DNA from: Solicoccozyma terricola
Taxonomy: Eukaryota > Basidiomycota > Tremellomycetes > Filobasidiales > Piskurozymaceae
DNA length: 64,000 bases
Direction of reading: 5' to 3'
NCBI GenBank assembly: GCA_001600875.1
Contig: BCLD01000017.1
Location: forward strand, 520,780 to 584,779
The position numbers were made by a program, and so were the translations under genes. Positions 22,114 through 34,284 of this stretch are shown here, in pieces; the stretch's first letter is position 1; each line of letters starts with the position of its first letter. The notes under the pieces are model-generated. The model was given only the letters and a program-made list of their open reading frames with translations. It did not search any database and was not told where the DNA came from.

Positions 22114-23567
22114 GTTTAATTGGACTGTGGAATGAAATGGGTTTGGCTTTGGTTATATTGCGGGGGGGGGGGGGGGGGGGGGGGGGGAAGAAGGGAGGGA
22201 GGGAGGGGGTTGTGTCTCTTCCACCGCGGTGTTGTTGTACGGTTGGCTGATTGTGGGTGTTGGGGCGGGCGGGGGGCGGTTTGGTTTTTTTTAGGTCTGA
22301 ATCTTGAGAAGAATACGATGAAAGAGGTTTATACCAAATTTGGACTTGAACCTGGTACACAAGATTTCGTTGGTCATGCTATGGCTTTATACCTTGATGA
22401 TGAGTGAGTAGGGGGGCGTTTTTATTTTCTTTTTCTTTTTGGTCGAGAGTATGAAAAGAGGAAGGGTCGGGAAGGATAAAAACTGGATGTTGATCGGGGT
22501 TCTCTCCTTTACCTTTCCCCTTTCCCTTTCCATTTGCGCCTTCCCCTTCCTTGCCCCTTCCCTTTCCCTTCACCTAGCTACCTAACCAAACCCGCTCGTG
22601 AGGCATACAACCGAATCATCCTATATACATCTTCAATGGCTCGATATGGTAAATCTCCCTACATCTACCCTATGTACGGACTCGGTGAATTACCACAATC
22701 TTTCGCTCGTCTCTCGGCAATCTACGGAGGCACATATATGCTAGCTAAACCAATTTCAAAGATTGTAACCGATGAAAATGGGAAATTCGTAGGTGTTACA
22801 AGTGAAGGTGAAACCGTTAGAGCGAAAATGGTTATTGGAGATCCGAGTTACTTTGGAGCCGGGAATGATGAAGGTGATGATGGGAAGATTAGAGTTATCG
22901 AGGAGAAGAAAGTCGTTCGCGCGATTTGTATTCTCAAGCATCCAATCCCTGGAACCGAGGATGCAGATTCGGCGCAGATCATCATTCCTCAGAATCAGGT
23001 AGGAAGGAAGAACGGTGAGTGTAGCGGGCGGCCGGGCGGCCGGGCGGGTGGGGGGGGGGGGGGGTGACGATCGCTGATCTTGGCTTTACATTCTGGCTCT
23101 TCAAAGACATCTACATCGCCGGTGTGTCTGCCGCTCACCACGTCTGTGCGCCCAACATCTACGTCGCTATCGTTTCTACAATCGTGGAAACCTCTGTCCC
23201 AGAGAGGGAGATCCTACCTGGTCTTCAATTGCTTGGCACCATCGTCGAAAAGTGAGTAGCGACGACCATTCTAAGATAATATTCACCTACGTCTCCCGGT
23301 TCTGACGGTCCCGCTCCCCGATAGATTCGTCTCCATTCATCCATTATACACGCCCACATCCGACGGCAAGAACGACAACATTTTCATCACGCGGTCTTAC
23401 GACGCCACCAGTCACTTTGAGACCGTCGCTGAAGATGTCATGGACGTGTGGCAGAGGATCACGGTGAGGGAGTCAGGCTGTCGTCTCGTCGAACATCTCG
23501 CTGACATAATTTCCAACAGGGCGAACCTCTTTCCCTGGAGAAGAAGGACGTCGAGGTACAATCGTAA
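20790..23567 (+). CDS. GDI1: Rab GDP-dissociation inhibitor
   Basis: GDI extracts GDP-bound, prenylated Rab proteins from membranes and recycles them. Exon 1 gives MDEEYD, exon 2 VIVL, and after a long intron exon 3 gives [20 protein letters not shown] and [18 protein letters not shown], the nucleotide-fold-like N-terminal segment with the REDYYGG motif. The next exon gives [20 protein letters not shown] and [20 protein letters not shown]. Later exons give [40 protein letters not shown] and [20 protein letters not shown], the conserved GDI core. The last exons give [20 protein letters not shown] and [17 protein letters not shown], ending [15 protein letters not shown]. About eight introns, phases consistent. 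The introns hold three long poly-G tracts. About 450 residues, normal for GDI. Confidence 0.95.
21597..21616. repeat. Poly-G tract (20 nt) in a GDI1 intron
   Basis: The G run lies inside the intron between the exon ending LNLTQ and the exon starting LYQKFRG, followed by T-rich sequence. Confidence 0.9.
22041..22110. repeat. Poly-G tract (70 nt) in a GDI1 intron
   Basis: Seventy uninterrupted G residues begin about 17 nt after the 5' splice site of the intron that follows DDDPTTHQ. Here, unlike in the other genes, G is on the transcribed RNA. Confidence 0.95.
22162..22187. repeat. Poly-G tract (26 nt) in the same GDI1 intron
   Basis: This second G run in the same intron is separated from the 70-nt run by 51 nt of ordinary sequence. 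Confidence 0.93.
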
Positions 23568-23738
23568 AGACGGACTTGATATTGATATACGCAATTCAGA
23601 TTAGGGATTCCTTGCTCCATCTTACGGATTCAGTTGTACCATAGATACAAAACTTTGTGAATACCCGAGTAACGATTTATTTGCCCTGGAGAACTACTTG
23701 ACAGGTGTTAATCTTGATACAAGTTCAGTATGATAGCA

Positions 23739-25979
23739 TCAATTGATCTTCTTCCTTTTGGGCTCGCCTTTACTGTACATGAACTCCGTGCGAGATGGAG
23801 CGGCAATCATGCATTTCTTGCTGCTTTGAAGGTGGCGAAGCAAGCCGTCGTTACGTGCCTGAGGCGGATGCGGCTCCGCTCAGAAAGGGAAGCAAGGGGA
23901 ACCCCGTCGGACATGGACTCACATAACGCTGAGGACATGAAGGGCAAGGGTACGGTCGTTCACCTGTGTGAATTCGGAGGTGGCGCTGGTAGCAGTGCCT
24001 TCTCGTCAGTGGTAATCAATGATCAACTCGAAACAGACTGAGCTTCCCTCACGTTCACATCGTGCTTCCTCGAAAAGAGGCGTCCACAGTATTCGCATAC
24101 ATACGGAACAACAAGCTGATCGTCTGTTTGAAAACTTCTTTTTCGCTTCGTAGATTGCGGCGTGCTGATTTCTTCTCCCTTGGACCCGATCGGGTGGTCA
24201 CCCAGGTCGTTCAGTCCCCCGTCCTCGTGCAAACTCAGCTGCCATTCCAAGACGACTGATGGCTTGTACGATGCACCAAAATTGGATATACTATCTTGAC
24301 TGAAACCACTGTCTCCAGTAGATAGAAGGCGTTGTCCTTCATCATATAGTATGCTATCTGCAAGCTCCTGCGAGGAGTGGGAGGTCAGCACCTGCGGTGC
24401 GGCCTCTTGCCACTGTGCTGTGAGATCGCCACCACCAAACGCCGATGTCGCTCCGGTGAAGGTGTCGCGGTGAGCAGACACTTGCGGTGATATCCAAGGT
24501 GTTTGTCCAGGCCGAGGAGGATAAGTATCCATTTGGAGCTCCCACACCTGTGCTAATGTGTCTTCGATGGACCCAACCTCATCAAAGCTCCGTGCAGAAC
24601 CCGGCTCGTTGCCTGCACCTCGTTGCGAAGCCACGACAGCCTGGAGTGCAAGTAACAGCTCATCTTGTCCGATTTGTGGTGCTTGAGGGTGAGGGAACGG
24701 ATTGGCCTCGGAATGAGAGCTGGTTTCGTTGATCGCAGACGACAAGCACGAATCATGAGCGGTTACGTCTGCACCACTGAAGACATCGTGAGCCGTGGAG
24801 AAGGCCGTGTTAATTGATGATACCACGGGGCGACCTCCAGGCTGTGATGTCTGCTTTGGCATACGATCCAAATCCGTCGGACCCGTCATTCGTGTTGGTC
24901 TTGATACTCCTGTGGATCTGAACGGCTTTCTCGAACCCAGCTCCCCGTCCACATGCACAGGTGGCATCGAGGTTTGGTTCGTCACGTATCGCACACTGCT
25001 GCCGCTCGATTCCACAGGGATGTGTTGTGCCAGACCCGGTGTCTGAGCCAGCCTCGGTGAAGGCCCCGAGTAGTCAACGTTCGACATCGGATTCCTCTTC
25101 TGAGATGGAGTGATATTGATATACGGTAAAGCAGAAGGAATCGGAATTGACGATCTTTGATGGACGTCTATTGGTGGCAACACTCAGCATGAGTGATCAT
25201 CAGCAACTGAAGCAAAAGTTATTGCTGACCTGTCAAGGAATCTACCATCCACTGCTTCACCGTCGTGCCTCTTTCACAAACCGGTTGCTTCCCAGAGAAC
25301 GCTTGCTCCCCACCCAACATCTCAAACGATATCTCCTCGTCGCCCAACATCCCATTTCCTAAACTGGATGCCGTTGATGTCGCTGTAGGTAGTGGTCTTG
25401 GATATAACACCTCCAGCTTATTCACAATCCCAGGTGACCATGCATAGGCCATTTCGTGTCCTTCTTGTGCCATCTCGAGAGCCGTATGGTGGACAGCGTC
25501 GTGTGAAGGACGTAGACCAAGAGAGGAGATTGGTGTTTGATGGAGGATTGGTGTGGTAAGATGAGCAGGCGACGGGTCGGTGGATGACTGGCTAGGTAAA
25601 GGTCGAGTGGAATCGGAGACTAGACCTGGTGGGAATATCTTCACAGGTTGAGCGCATTGGTTGGAATATTCCTTTCAGCTTGATCATAGGATCGGTCGAT
25701 GAGGCTCGTGCTCACCAGTTTCCGACTTCTCCTCCTCGTTAGCAACCCGCTATCGCTGTCATCCATCATAGACCACCTCTTCGGTATTGCTGACGTCGTC
25801 CTGGATATCCAAGATGGAAACCCACCATCCAGGGTGGAATTACCTGGTGGTCGGTCTAAAGGATCATCCTCGATCCGCGAGGGAGGCATGTAAGCCTCCA
25901 GTAAGGTGGCTGGGAAGGTGGAATGACTGGGAGCTGCTAGCGGCGCATCGGACATTGGAGGAAATATGTAGGTAGACAT
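23739..25979 (-). CDS. C2H2 zinc-finger transcription factor
   Basis: Long disordered N-terminal part rich in Ser, Pro, Gln and Thr, followed by a C-terminal zinc-finger pair. The exon read from 25183 ends in KRKRSFQTDDQLVVPYVCEY and CGRLFSRKHDVN. Splicing to the next exon gives RHLRIHTGERPYPCPSCPQR, completing finger 1 (C-x2-C ... H-x3-H) and starting finger 2. The last exon gives YARNDGLLRHLQSSKKCM and ends SKGEPKRKKIN. Finger 2 ends in Cys (H-x6-C) rather than His. Sequence resembles fungal stress regulators with two C-terminal fingers (Crz1-type), but that is only resemblance. The start is uncertain. The first in-frame ATG is at 25979 (MSTYIFPPMSDAPLAAP), the frame is open up to about 26180, and an upstream exon is possible. 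It is convergent with GDI1. Confidence 0.78.
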
Positions 25980-26495
25980 TGGGGAGAGGGTGGTGTAGAG
26001 GGGTTGAGCTCCTGCAAGCACTGAAGTCGATTGGGGACGTTTTGTGGAAGGATCCGGAGCAGCGACTGGGAAATGGGGCGCATAAGCTATCGGAGCTGAA
26101 AACGTTTGAGCTGACGGCGATGGTCTCAAAGGGAGATGGTATGCAAGCTGGTAGTGTGATGCGATATAGAGCCTGTGTACATGGTGAGACTACGACGACT
26201 GCGTGTCGGTTGTTCGCAGGATTCGGTTGTTCGCGAGAACACAAGCCTCGAGGCGAAGAAGCCCGATGTTGTTTGGGGGAATATGGCTGGGGGGCCGCTA
26301 GAGCTCTCTCCTGCCTGCATCCAAGTGGGAGTGAGTACCCATGGGCTTTGATGACCTTGTGTTCGACGAGATCAGCAAGAGCCAGCCGGTCTCTGCATAC
26401 ACAGATCGCTGAGAATGCCGTTTCAGGTTTCGCCACCAATATGTCTCATGGGTCGTAAATAAATATGGGATCGACATGTTCTTCGTTACAGTAGC
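25980..26495. other. Upstream region of the zinc-finger gene and 3' flank of RPA190
   Basis: Minus-strand frames here (26439-25864 and 26320-26126) do not continue the zinc-finger frame and show no domain. The plus frame 25979-26458 is taken as a shadow. Possible 5' exon of the zinc-finger gene, not resolved. Confidence 0.35.
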
Positions 26496-29400
26496 TCATG
26501 CTTCAGCAGTGATTAGGTTTGCTCTCAGGTCAAACACTCCAGTCCCGCTCTTGCTAGGCGCTCCTATCACCAAGCTGGCACTTGGACTTCGCAAGTCATC
26601 AAAGTCCCCGTGCAGCGTGGCTTCCGACAGGAAAGCCGCGGTGGTCTCGAAGGACGCCTTGAGAAGTGGCGAGGATTTGGAGGCGATACCAGTACGATTG
26701 AAAGGCTTGAAGCCTCCTTCGTGAGTCTGGAAAGAGAAAGAAATCGTCAGCGACGACATCCAACGGATACCCCGACAATAGCTCGCCAACGTACCATGTA
26801 ATCGGCAATCACAGTCAAATGTCTGTAATCGACAGCGATACCATACGCTCCGAAGACTCCTGACAATTCTCGAATGATGGACGCTCGCGCAGCTTCGACA
26901 CCGTACGTCTGATGAATAGCCCAGATGTCGTTGGAATCAAGACGATCGATATTGATGTTATCAGCGGCGATCTGCCACATGGCGGGGAGATTGGATCCTT
27001 CGGTGATGAGCTCGCGCTGAGAGGAGGCAGACGTGTCAGATGTGCGATTTGGATGGAGATGTTTTGGGTGCGACTAACAGTGAACTCGCCCTTGTCGTTG
27101 AACACTTTCATGCAACGTCCAATGCCAGCAACTTCATGAATGACAGATTTGCGGCAGCATCGTTCGATAACGTCGACCAATAACAGCTTCTGGGACTTGC
27201 CAGTGAACTGGAGCGATTGCAACATGTCAATATTCCTTCATCCACTTGCTCAGCGGATAGAAACTCACCTCAAGATCAAATTGACAGGATCGACCGTGCT
27301 TCAGGTCAAAGCTGAATGACGTAGCGAATTTGGAAATACTCTTGAAGAAGTCTCCGACGTCTTCAACATGTTGGTCCAGTTTCGCTTTCGCCACTGCTTC
27401 AGGCTCATCCTCGACCTCGTCTTCGGCATCGCTATCCTCTTCCAAACGAGCAGCGAGACGATCTTCTTCGTCTAGCTCACCACCCTCACTCTCCACATCA
27501 GATTCGTAGGTAGCAACCTGCTCGCTCTGAGACTTTCGCTTCATCTCGTACGCATCACCATCGTCGTCAAGCTCGTCATCTCGTCCAGCGCGCTCCTCAC
27601 CCTCGGCAACCTCGTTGGCGGACTCTCGGAAGGCTCGGCCCTTTCCAACACTGTTGATGTCATTGGTCAGCGCCTTTTGAGCCTCCTTGAACTCCTTGGT
27701 AATTTCTTTGGAAAGGTGTACGGCGAACGAGGAAGGTAGCGACTCCATAAGCTCTCGCGGGGTGATGTGGCATTCTTTGCTGTACTCCTCGGCAGGGTAA
27801 AAGTCTAGCAGGACAGTGTACGTTCTCCGGCGGTCTGCCTGGTCGATGGTCTTGCCTGACAGCCGTTCTGTCACGGTGACCTTGTCCACTACTTGAGACA
27901 AATTCAGTCGGCCAGTGTCCTTCATAAATATGTCAATGTCTTCCTCCTCCATAGCGTCCTTGAGAGGTAGCTTCATTGTCGGAGTTTTGGGCTTTTGAGC
28001 AGCCGTCATAACGATTTCTCGCAGACGGGGGATACCAAGAGTGACGTTGGCAGCGCCGTGACCAGCCAAATGGAAAGTGTTAAGCGTCATTTGCGTCGAC
28101 GGCTCACCAACACTGGATGACAATTTATATCAGCCACCCACGTCGATTCCCATACCGCCACAACTCACCCTTGTGATGCAAGCAAACCAACCGCCTCTCC
28201 AGGGTCTACCAAACTCTTGACGAAACGCATCTGCGCAAGTTGCCTGAAACTCTTCTGCGGTACCAGCATATCTTCCCGCACACCATGTGGCAGATCCGCG
28301 TGCTCCTTGTCCTTGCTCTTCTTCGGTGCCAGAAGGGCTTGCGGGTTTTTCTCTAGATACTCATCCACCTTGCGCGAGTACTTCTCCGACATACTACCCA
28401 GATATCTGCTGGGAGCGTAGATCGACATGGCCGGAGCGTACTTGTATGTTTTCTTCAAAGCCTTTTTCATGTAGCTTGGCGCTTCCTCGATGTCCATCTT
28501 GCCGTTGATCTCCTTCGGTTTATACCGATTAGCGAGACTGTGAATATTCCGGGTAGTGAATTCAAATTCGTAGAGATGTTTCTGCTTGACTACATCGAGA
28601 GAATCCTCGCCGTAGTAGAATTGGAGGACACCAGCGTCGCTGTCTCGCACGGTATGATCGTAGTGTACTCGGACACCTTCCAAATGCTTGATAAGACAAC
28701 GTTGTAAATACCCGGAACGACTCGTCTTCACAGCTGTGTCGATGAGACCTTCTCGTCCAGCCATGCAATGGAAGTAATATTCTTGTGGTCGAATACCGGT
28801 CAAGAAACGATTGGCAACGTAACCACCTGCTCGTGCGGCGGTCTCAAAAGCCTTGAAGGACGGCAAAGTTTTACCAGACACCATCGTTGGCACACGTCGA
28901 CCCTCAAGAGCCTGCTGACCAAGTAGAGTGGAGATCTGGGTGGCATTGACTTTGGAACCCTTGGCACCGGAGATCGTCATCGTCTGCATGTTGTTGTCCG
29001 GGAAAGGCTTCACCAAATGTTTGGGGATGACAACGTTGTTGATCTGGGAAGTCGTCTTGTTGAAGGCAGATTGCATGACGGCATCGAGACCGGCCATCAT
29101 TTCATCGTCTCGTAAGATCTCCTCGAGACGGATGTTGAGATTCCTCGCGGTGTCTGGATCGTTGATGTCTGAGCCCTCGGGTAGACCGACGTACTTCATG
29201 GCAGCTTCCGAGCCTTTGTCAGAGGCATCTTCCAAGATCTTCTTTCGGATGGCTTCTCCCTCGCCGGTTAAGATCAGGTCGTCCATTCGACAGGTGAAAG
29301 CAACATGTTGAAGGTACTTTGTGAAGAGTCTACTCAAGATACCCAGCAGTTTGTTCGCCGATTCTGGCCCATACACCTCGTATACCGAGTGCACGAGACC

Positions 29401-32336
29401 GTAGGCAGACGCTCCGTATTGCGACTTGTCGAGAACACCACGCACAAGGTGGCCGTCCAGGAAGACGACTTTCTCCTCGGAGAGGTTGACATCAGAGCCG
29501 TCGTCCCTACGCCACAGCTCGTTCGGAATCTTGTTCTTCGAGATTAGGTTGAGACCCTGCGCATTATCAGGCTTGATGTTGAGCATGATGGTCGAGATGA
29601 GCTGCTTTCCTGTCCACATTGGCTTTGGTTTGTAGATGGTCGGCGGTAATGTATGTATCCGACCACCTCCGGTGTAGTTGTCCTCGGTTCTCAGTGCTCC
29701 GTAGATCAGCTGGAAGTATTGCTCTCGGGAGAAGAAGGTGGACTTGTTGCACATGTGAACGCCCGCGACGACGTGATCTTGAATGAGACCACGAAGAGGG
29801 TTACCGGATGTTGGCACAAGATACTGGTTGTCGGTGTTGGCAATCATCATAGCTTCAGCGCGAGCGACCTCGTTTTGAGGGAAATGGATGTTCATCTCAT
29901 CTCCATCGAAATCGGCGTTGTAGGAATTGCAGTTCGCGTAGTGCATTCGGATGGTCTTCTCTCCCTGCAAAATCTTCGCCTTGTGTGCCATCATCGACGG
30001 CTTGTGCAGAGTAGGTTGTCGGTTGAGAATGAGGATATCGCCATCGCGTAAATGCCGCATGACCTTTTTGTTGATAGCTGGGGTGCGTGTGGTCATGCCC
30101 GTGGATTGCGAGATTGCTGCAGACCCTTCCTGAGGAGTCATTAGCTGGTTTGCCAAAGCTGTCCTTTCCTCGATGGTCTTGCGGTCCAACGAGATCTGTG
30201 ATCCATCCTCGTTTTGGATCATGGAAGCACCTGGATACTCCTTCGGACCGTTGATAACGAGCTGTCGCATCAGGTGAACGTTGTGTGGGGTGACTGGCTC
30301 GGGGAAGGTGAGTTTCCGGGCGAAGACGGGAGGAACACCGATCTCGTTGGTCTCAATGTTGATGTCGGGCGAGATGACGGATCGAGCAGCAAAGTTGACA
30401 CGTTTACCCTGAGGAGATCAGAATGATATCAGCCCATCGTTTCGAGACACGCAACGCCGTCCGCACTAACCATCATGTGTTTCCTGAACAGCCCATCCTT
30501 CTTCTCCAACACCTGCTTGACACCGTTAGGCGGTAACGCACCTCCTCGCATGATTGTAGGATTCTTCGAGCTATCCAAAAACGAATTGACTTCGTGCTGA
30601 AGTTGATAAATTGCCTCTAGCAGCTGAGTATATACGCGAACCTTCTCGTCTTTGGCGATGATCTCAAGATCTTCCTCGATATCATCCTTGTCGGCATGAA
30701 GATTTTGTAACTTCTCGTTGAGAGTCGCGATCGTACCACCGGCCGTCAACACCTTGGACAGCAACGTATTCTGTGCGCTCTCGAAGAGCATGTCACCCAT
30801 CTTCGAAGCGGGTCTAAACCTCGTAGGCGGGACAGGCACAACCTCCATGAAGAAGATATCCGCTACAGCTGTGGGAAGGTCCCATGCCGTTCTCGGTTGA
30901 CCATTCGCCCCAAATTCACTGGACCCATGACGTCCGTAGATCAAAGAGCAAACGGTAGGTTCGTTCTTGAATACCCTCCTAAGATGAGCTCGCACCTCTG
31001 CAACAGGCATAATCCTCTCATTCCTCCCTCTGGAAGACTTGATCATGCCGTTTGCCGCTCTTGGAAGGTTGAGATTCTCCTCTGGATTACCAGAATCGAT
31101 CCCTCCATCAACATCCATGATACCAATATCATCACCTTCGCCTTCATCCGAGGCTTCCTCTTCCTCCTCATCTGATGCAATAGAACCTCCAATTCCTTCA
31201 TCGCTATCCGACTCATCCGCTGCTTTTCGACGTCGATGAGGAGTGGGCCGTTTTGAAATTCGCAAAACGTTGGGTTGAATGATTTTATTAGCTCGATTCA
31301 GGGCCTTGTGTTTCTCTGAGAGATCGTATTCAATGATTTTGACAGAGCCTTCTTTTCTAAAGGTGTATGCCATGCTACGAGGGGCATCAAAAGTCGTCAG
31401 TCAATGCGCCAGGACCAAAAAAAAAAATCCGCAAAAAAAAAACGGAAAACACTCACGCTCCGCAACAAGAACACTTGTTATAAACCTTCCTGCCAAAATC
31501 CCTCAAAGCCGCCTTCCTCTCTGCATAAACGAGTCCATCCTTATACCCATCTCTTCCCTTCCCACCACTTCCTTCACCCTTCTCATCCGACAACCCCATA
31601 GATCTCTCGATTTCTCTCCTTACGAAATCATCTATTCGAGCCGAAAACGCTTCATACGTCTCGATTGGGATCTCGGTTTCGATTTCACCACTTTCATCGT
31701 CGACGTTCATGGACGCACTGGTTTCTCGGATTTCTCGCATGGAGCGGGGACGCGTTAGTGGTGTGATGGATTCAATTTCGAATGAAGCTCTAAGAAGACC
31801 ATGATCGAGAAGTTGAAGTCTTGCAATGTATTTCTTGACCTGAGAGAAGAAAGATCTCAATCCATCAGATGTTGCTTTTTCCTACCACAACACACCAAGG
31901 TATCCTAGGGTACTCACCACGATAGCAGGCATTTTGAAATGATGACAGAACAAGCACACACTCCGAAGTAATGAATACGCTTGATTCATAAAGAGTGGAT
32001 GGTATACCGGAACGGGGAGTTCAATGTGTCCGAAGTGACCTGGACAGGTATATGATGAGAGACCACATGTTGCGCAACTGAGAACGTCCACCACAGATTG
32101 TTCAGCAACTGATTTCGGAAGGAACGGTACATTCGACATTCGTCTACTCACACATCAGACCTTTCACTTGGTCCAAGAGCTGGATCATACAATCCACCCA
32201 AAGTTGGCATGTTCAGATTATCCAACAAGACCGGATTGGTGATCCGCTTGACAGAGACATCCCGAATCTCCTTTGTCGACAAGAAGGAGAAGGAGATACT
32301 CGTTGGATGGGTAGGGATGGAATGTGCGATGTCCAT
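26496..32336 (-). CDS. RPA190: RNA polymerase I largest subunit (A190)
   Basis: Catalytic subunit of RNA polymerase I, which makes rRNA in the nucleolus. The start at 32336 gives [20 protein letters not shown] followed by SVKRITNP and [10 protein letters not shown], the family N-terminus. The zinc site follows as [20 protein letters not shown], with a second pair KCSCCG. The exon 30270-28165 holds the active-site loop [20 protein letters not shown] with the three metal-binding Asp residues, preceded by [39 protein letters not shown] sequence ([20 protein letters not shown]) covers the bridge-helix/trigger region. An acidic insertion ([20 protein letters not shown]) sits in the C-terminal half as in other A190 proteins. 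The C-terminus contains [20 protein letters not shown] and ends ANLITAEA. About ten introns, frames intact. Roughly 1,700 residues, normal for the family. Confidence 0.95.
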
Positions 32337-32912
32337 GACGGGCGGAGGTGGGTGTGAGCCGTGGACTAGGGCGATTAAAACGGCGGAGGAGAAATCGTCC
32401 CACCAACGACAGACTGATTCTTCTCCTGGTGCAAGTCGGGGATGATGTCGGTGGTGGTGGGATGAGCGAGACGACGGAATACGGTGATGGTGGTGGAGAT
32501 GTCTATAATTTGTGAATCATGACTTTTTGTGACGACGATGCACGTGAAAAGAGGGAGACCGCGGGATTGTTAGGCCGGGATGGCTGTATGGGGCCCCATT
32601 ACACTCAGTCAAACCAGCCCGGTATATCATGGTGAAACTGTAGATGAAACGTCCAGCGAGGGTTCATGCAACAGGCAAGTGCAGTTGGCGACCAATGGAG
32701 GGACTTTCATATCAACGCTCATTACTGGTAAACCCCTTGAGACTCTGCAGCACAATTTGCTCATCGACGGCAAGAACGCCAACGTAGCTTATATCGCCGA
32801 AAATAACCGGTCTAGATCCGCCAATTCGACAGCTTAGCTAGTGGGAAGCAAGCAAGATCTCTTTAGTCCACATCTTCTACTCCTTCAGCACCACCCCACA
32901 TACCCAGCATCC
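32337..32912. promoter_or_regulatory. Divergent promoter between RPA190 and the amidohydrolase gene
   Basis: This 576-bp region separates two divergent genes. The plus frame at 32580-32837 has no family features. No conserved promoter element was recognised. An alternative amidohydrolase start at 32841 would lie inside it. Confidence 0.5.
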
Positions 32913-34005
32913 ATGATCTTAAGTAGATCCATCAAACGCCTTCCTAACACTGTTCTCCGCCGCACGATGACCACTGCCCACCGTGCTTCTCTCCTCTCCC
33001 TCATCCCACCCAACTCGATAGATTCCCATATGCACGTCTTCGAACCGACCCTCTTCCCTCTTCCACCGTCAACCAATCCTGCATACGTACCTCCAACAGC
33101 TCCAATAGCAGAGGCGATAAAGGTATTGGGAGGGTATACACCGAGAATGGTCGTTGTTCAACCGAGCACTTATGGGATCGATAATTCTTGTCAATTGGAT
33201 GGGGTGAGAGTGCTGGGTGGAGCACAGAATATGAGTTGTGCCGTGGTGGAAGTAGATCCGGATACGGTGACAAAGGAAGATTTGAAAAAGATACACAAGG
33301 AAGGAGCGAGAGGATTTCGGTGAGTACAAGTCCACGGCGTAAGAAAAGTTTCCCCCGCCGATGATGATCTCAAACAGAGTCAACTTTGTATCCCGTGGTT
33401 TAAAACCATCACCTGAAGTTCTGAGATCGACGTTGCAGAAGTATGCGGATCTAGCCAGGCCGTTTGGATGGGTGGTCCAGATGTATAGTCCTTTGGAGGA
33501 CATCGATGCATTAGCTGATTTACTCGATAGTGATGCGTTAGGGTGTGTGTTCCAGGTTATGAGGATTATTGTAGTAGCGCTGACGATTTCTGGCGCGCGA
33601 CATCTTCAGTGTTCCACTCGTTCTAGATCACTTCGCACAACCTTCAACCCCTCTCTCATCACCACCTGGTCTTCCAACCCTCCTTCGAATCCTCTCCAAT
33701 CCTTCTTCTCGTCTCTACATCAAGATCTCGGCTGCCTATCGACTCCTCCCACGGGACACCTCCCCGTCAACATCGCCTCTCAAAAGTCTCTTCAAGGCTT
33801 TCGTAAACGCGAATGATGAGCGTGTCGTGTTTGGATCAGATTGGCCGCATACGAGATACGATAAACCCGGCGAGGTTGATACGATTGGATGGATGGAGGA
33901 TGTCGTTCAATGGTGTTTGGAGGCGGGAGGGGAAGAGAATGGAAGGAAATTGATTGAAAAGGTTTTCAAGACGAATGCGGAGGAGCTGTGGTTTGGTCGT
34001 GGATA
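32913..34005 (+). CDS. Amidohydrolase-2 family metal-dependent hydrolase
   Basis: TIM-barrel hydrolase of the amidohydrolase-2 family, which includes 2-pyrone-4,6-dicarboxylate lactonase-like and decarboxylase-like enzymes. MILSRSIKRLPNTVLRR looks like a short, possibly mitochondrial, leader; an internal start at MTTAHRASLL is possible. The metal-binding strand 1 motif is IDSHMHVFEP (H-x-H). Exon 2 starts VNFVSRGLKPSPEVLRS and holds LARPFGWVVQMYSPLEDIDA. Splicing at about 33541 gives VPLVLDHFAQP, and the C-terminal FGSDWPHTRYDKPGEVDTI supplies the conserved Asp. It ends FKTNAEELWFGRG. Two introns, in phase. About 310 residues. Substrate cannot be told from the sequence. Confidence 0.87.
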
Positions 34006-34284
34006 AACTTGTATGGTTGCAGGACATGGATAGGATATAAACATGGTAGATACACATATATGATCGAATGCTTGCAATGCTATTGGTATGAAGAGGTCCG
34101 AGGTCATACAATTCAAAAAGAGCAGAAGGATTTGCCAGTAGATTGTTGCGCTTTTTCTGTTGTTCGGAGACTTGACGTTTCTTCCCCACCTCCGTTGACG
34201 ATCCATTTCTGGGAATTCCTTGTTCTTCGCGGTGCTCCCGATTTCGAGTCTTATCTCGAACATTGGGTCCTTGTTCACCATCGT

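Noticed and set aside
21914..22407. Gly-rich plus frames around 22,000
   Set aside because: Read-through of the GDI1 intron containing 70-nt and 26-nt G tracts.
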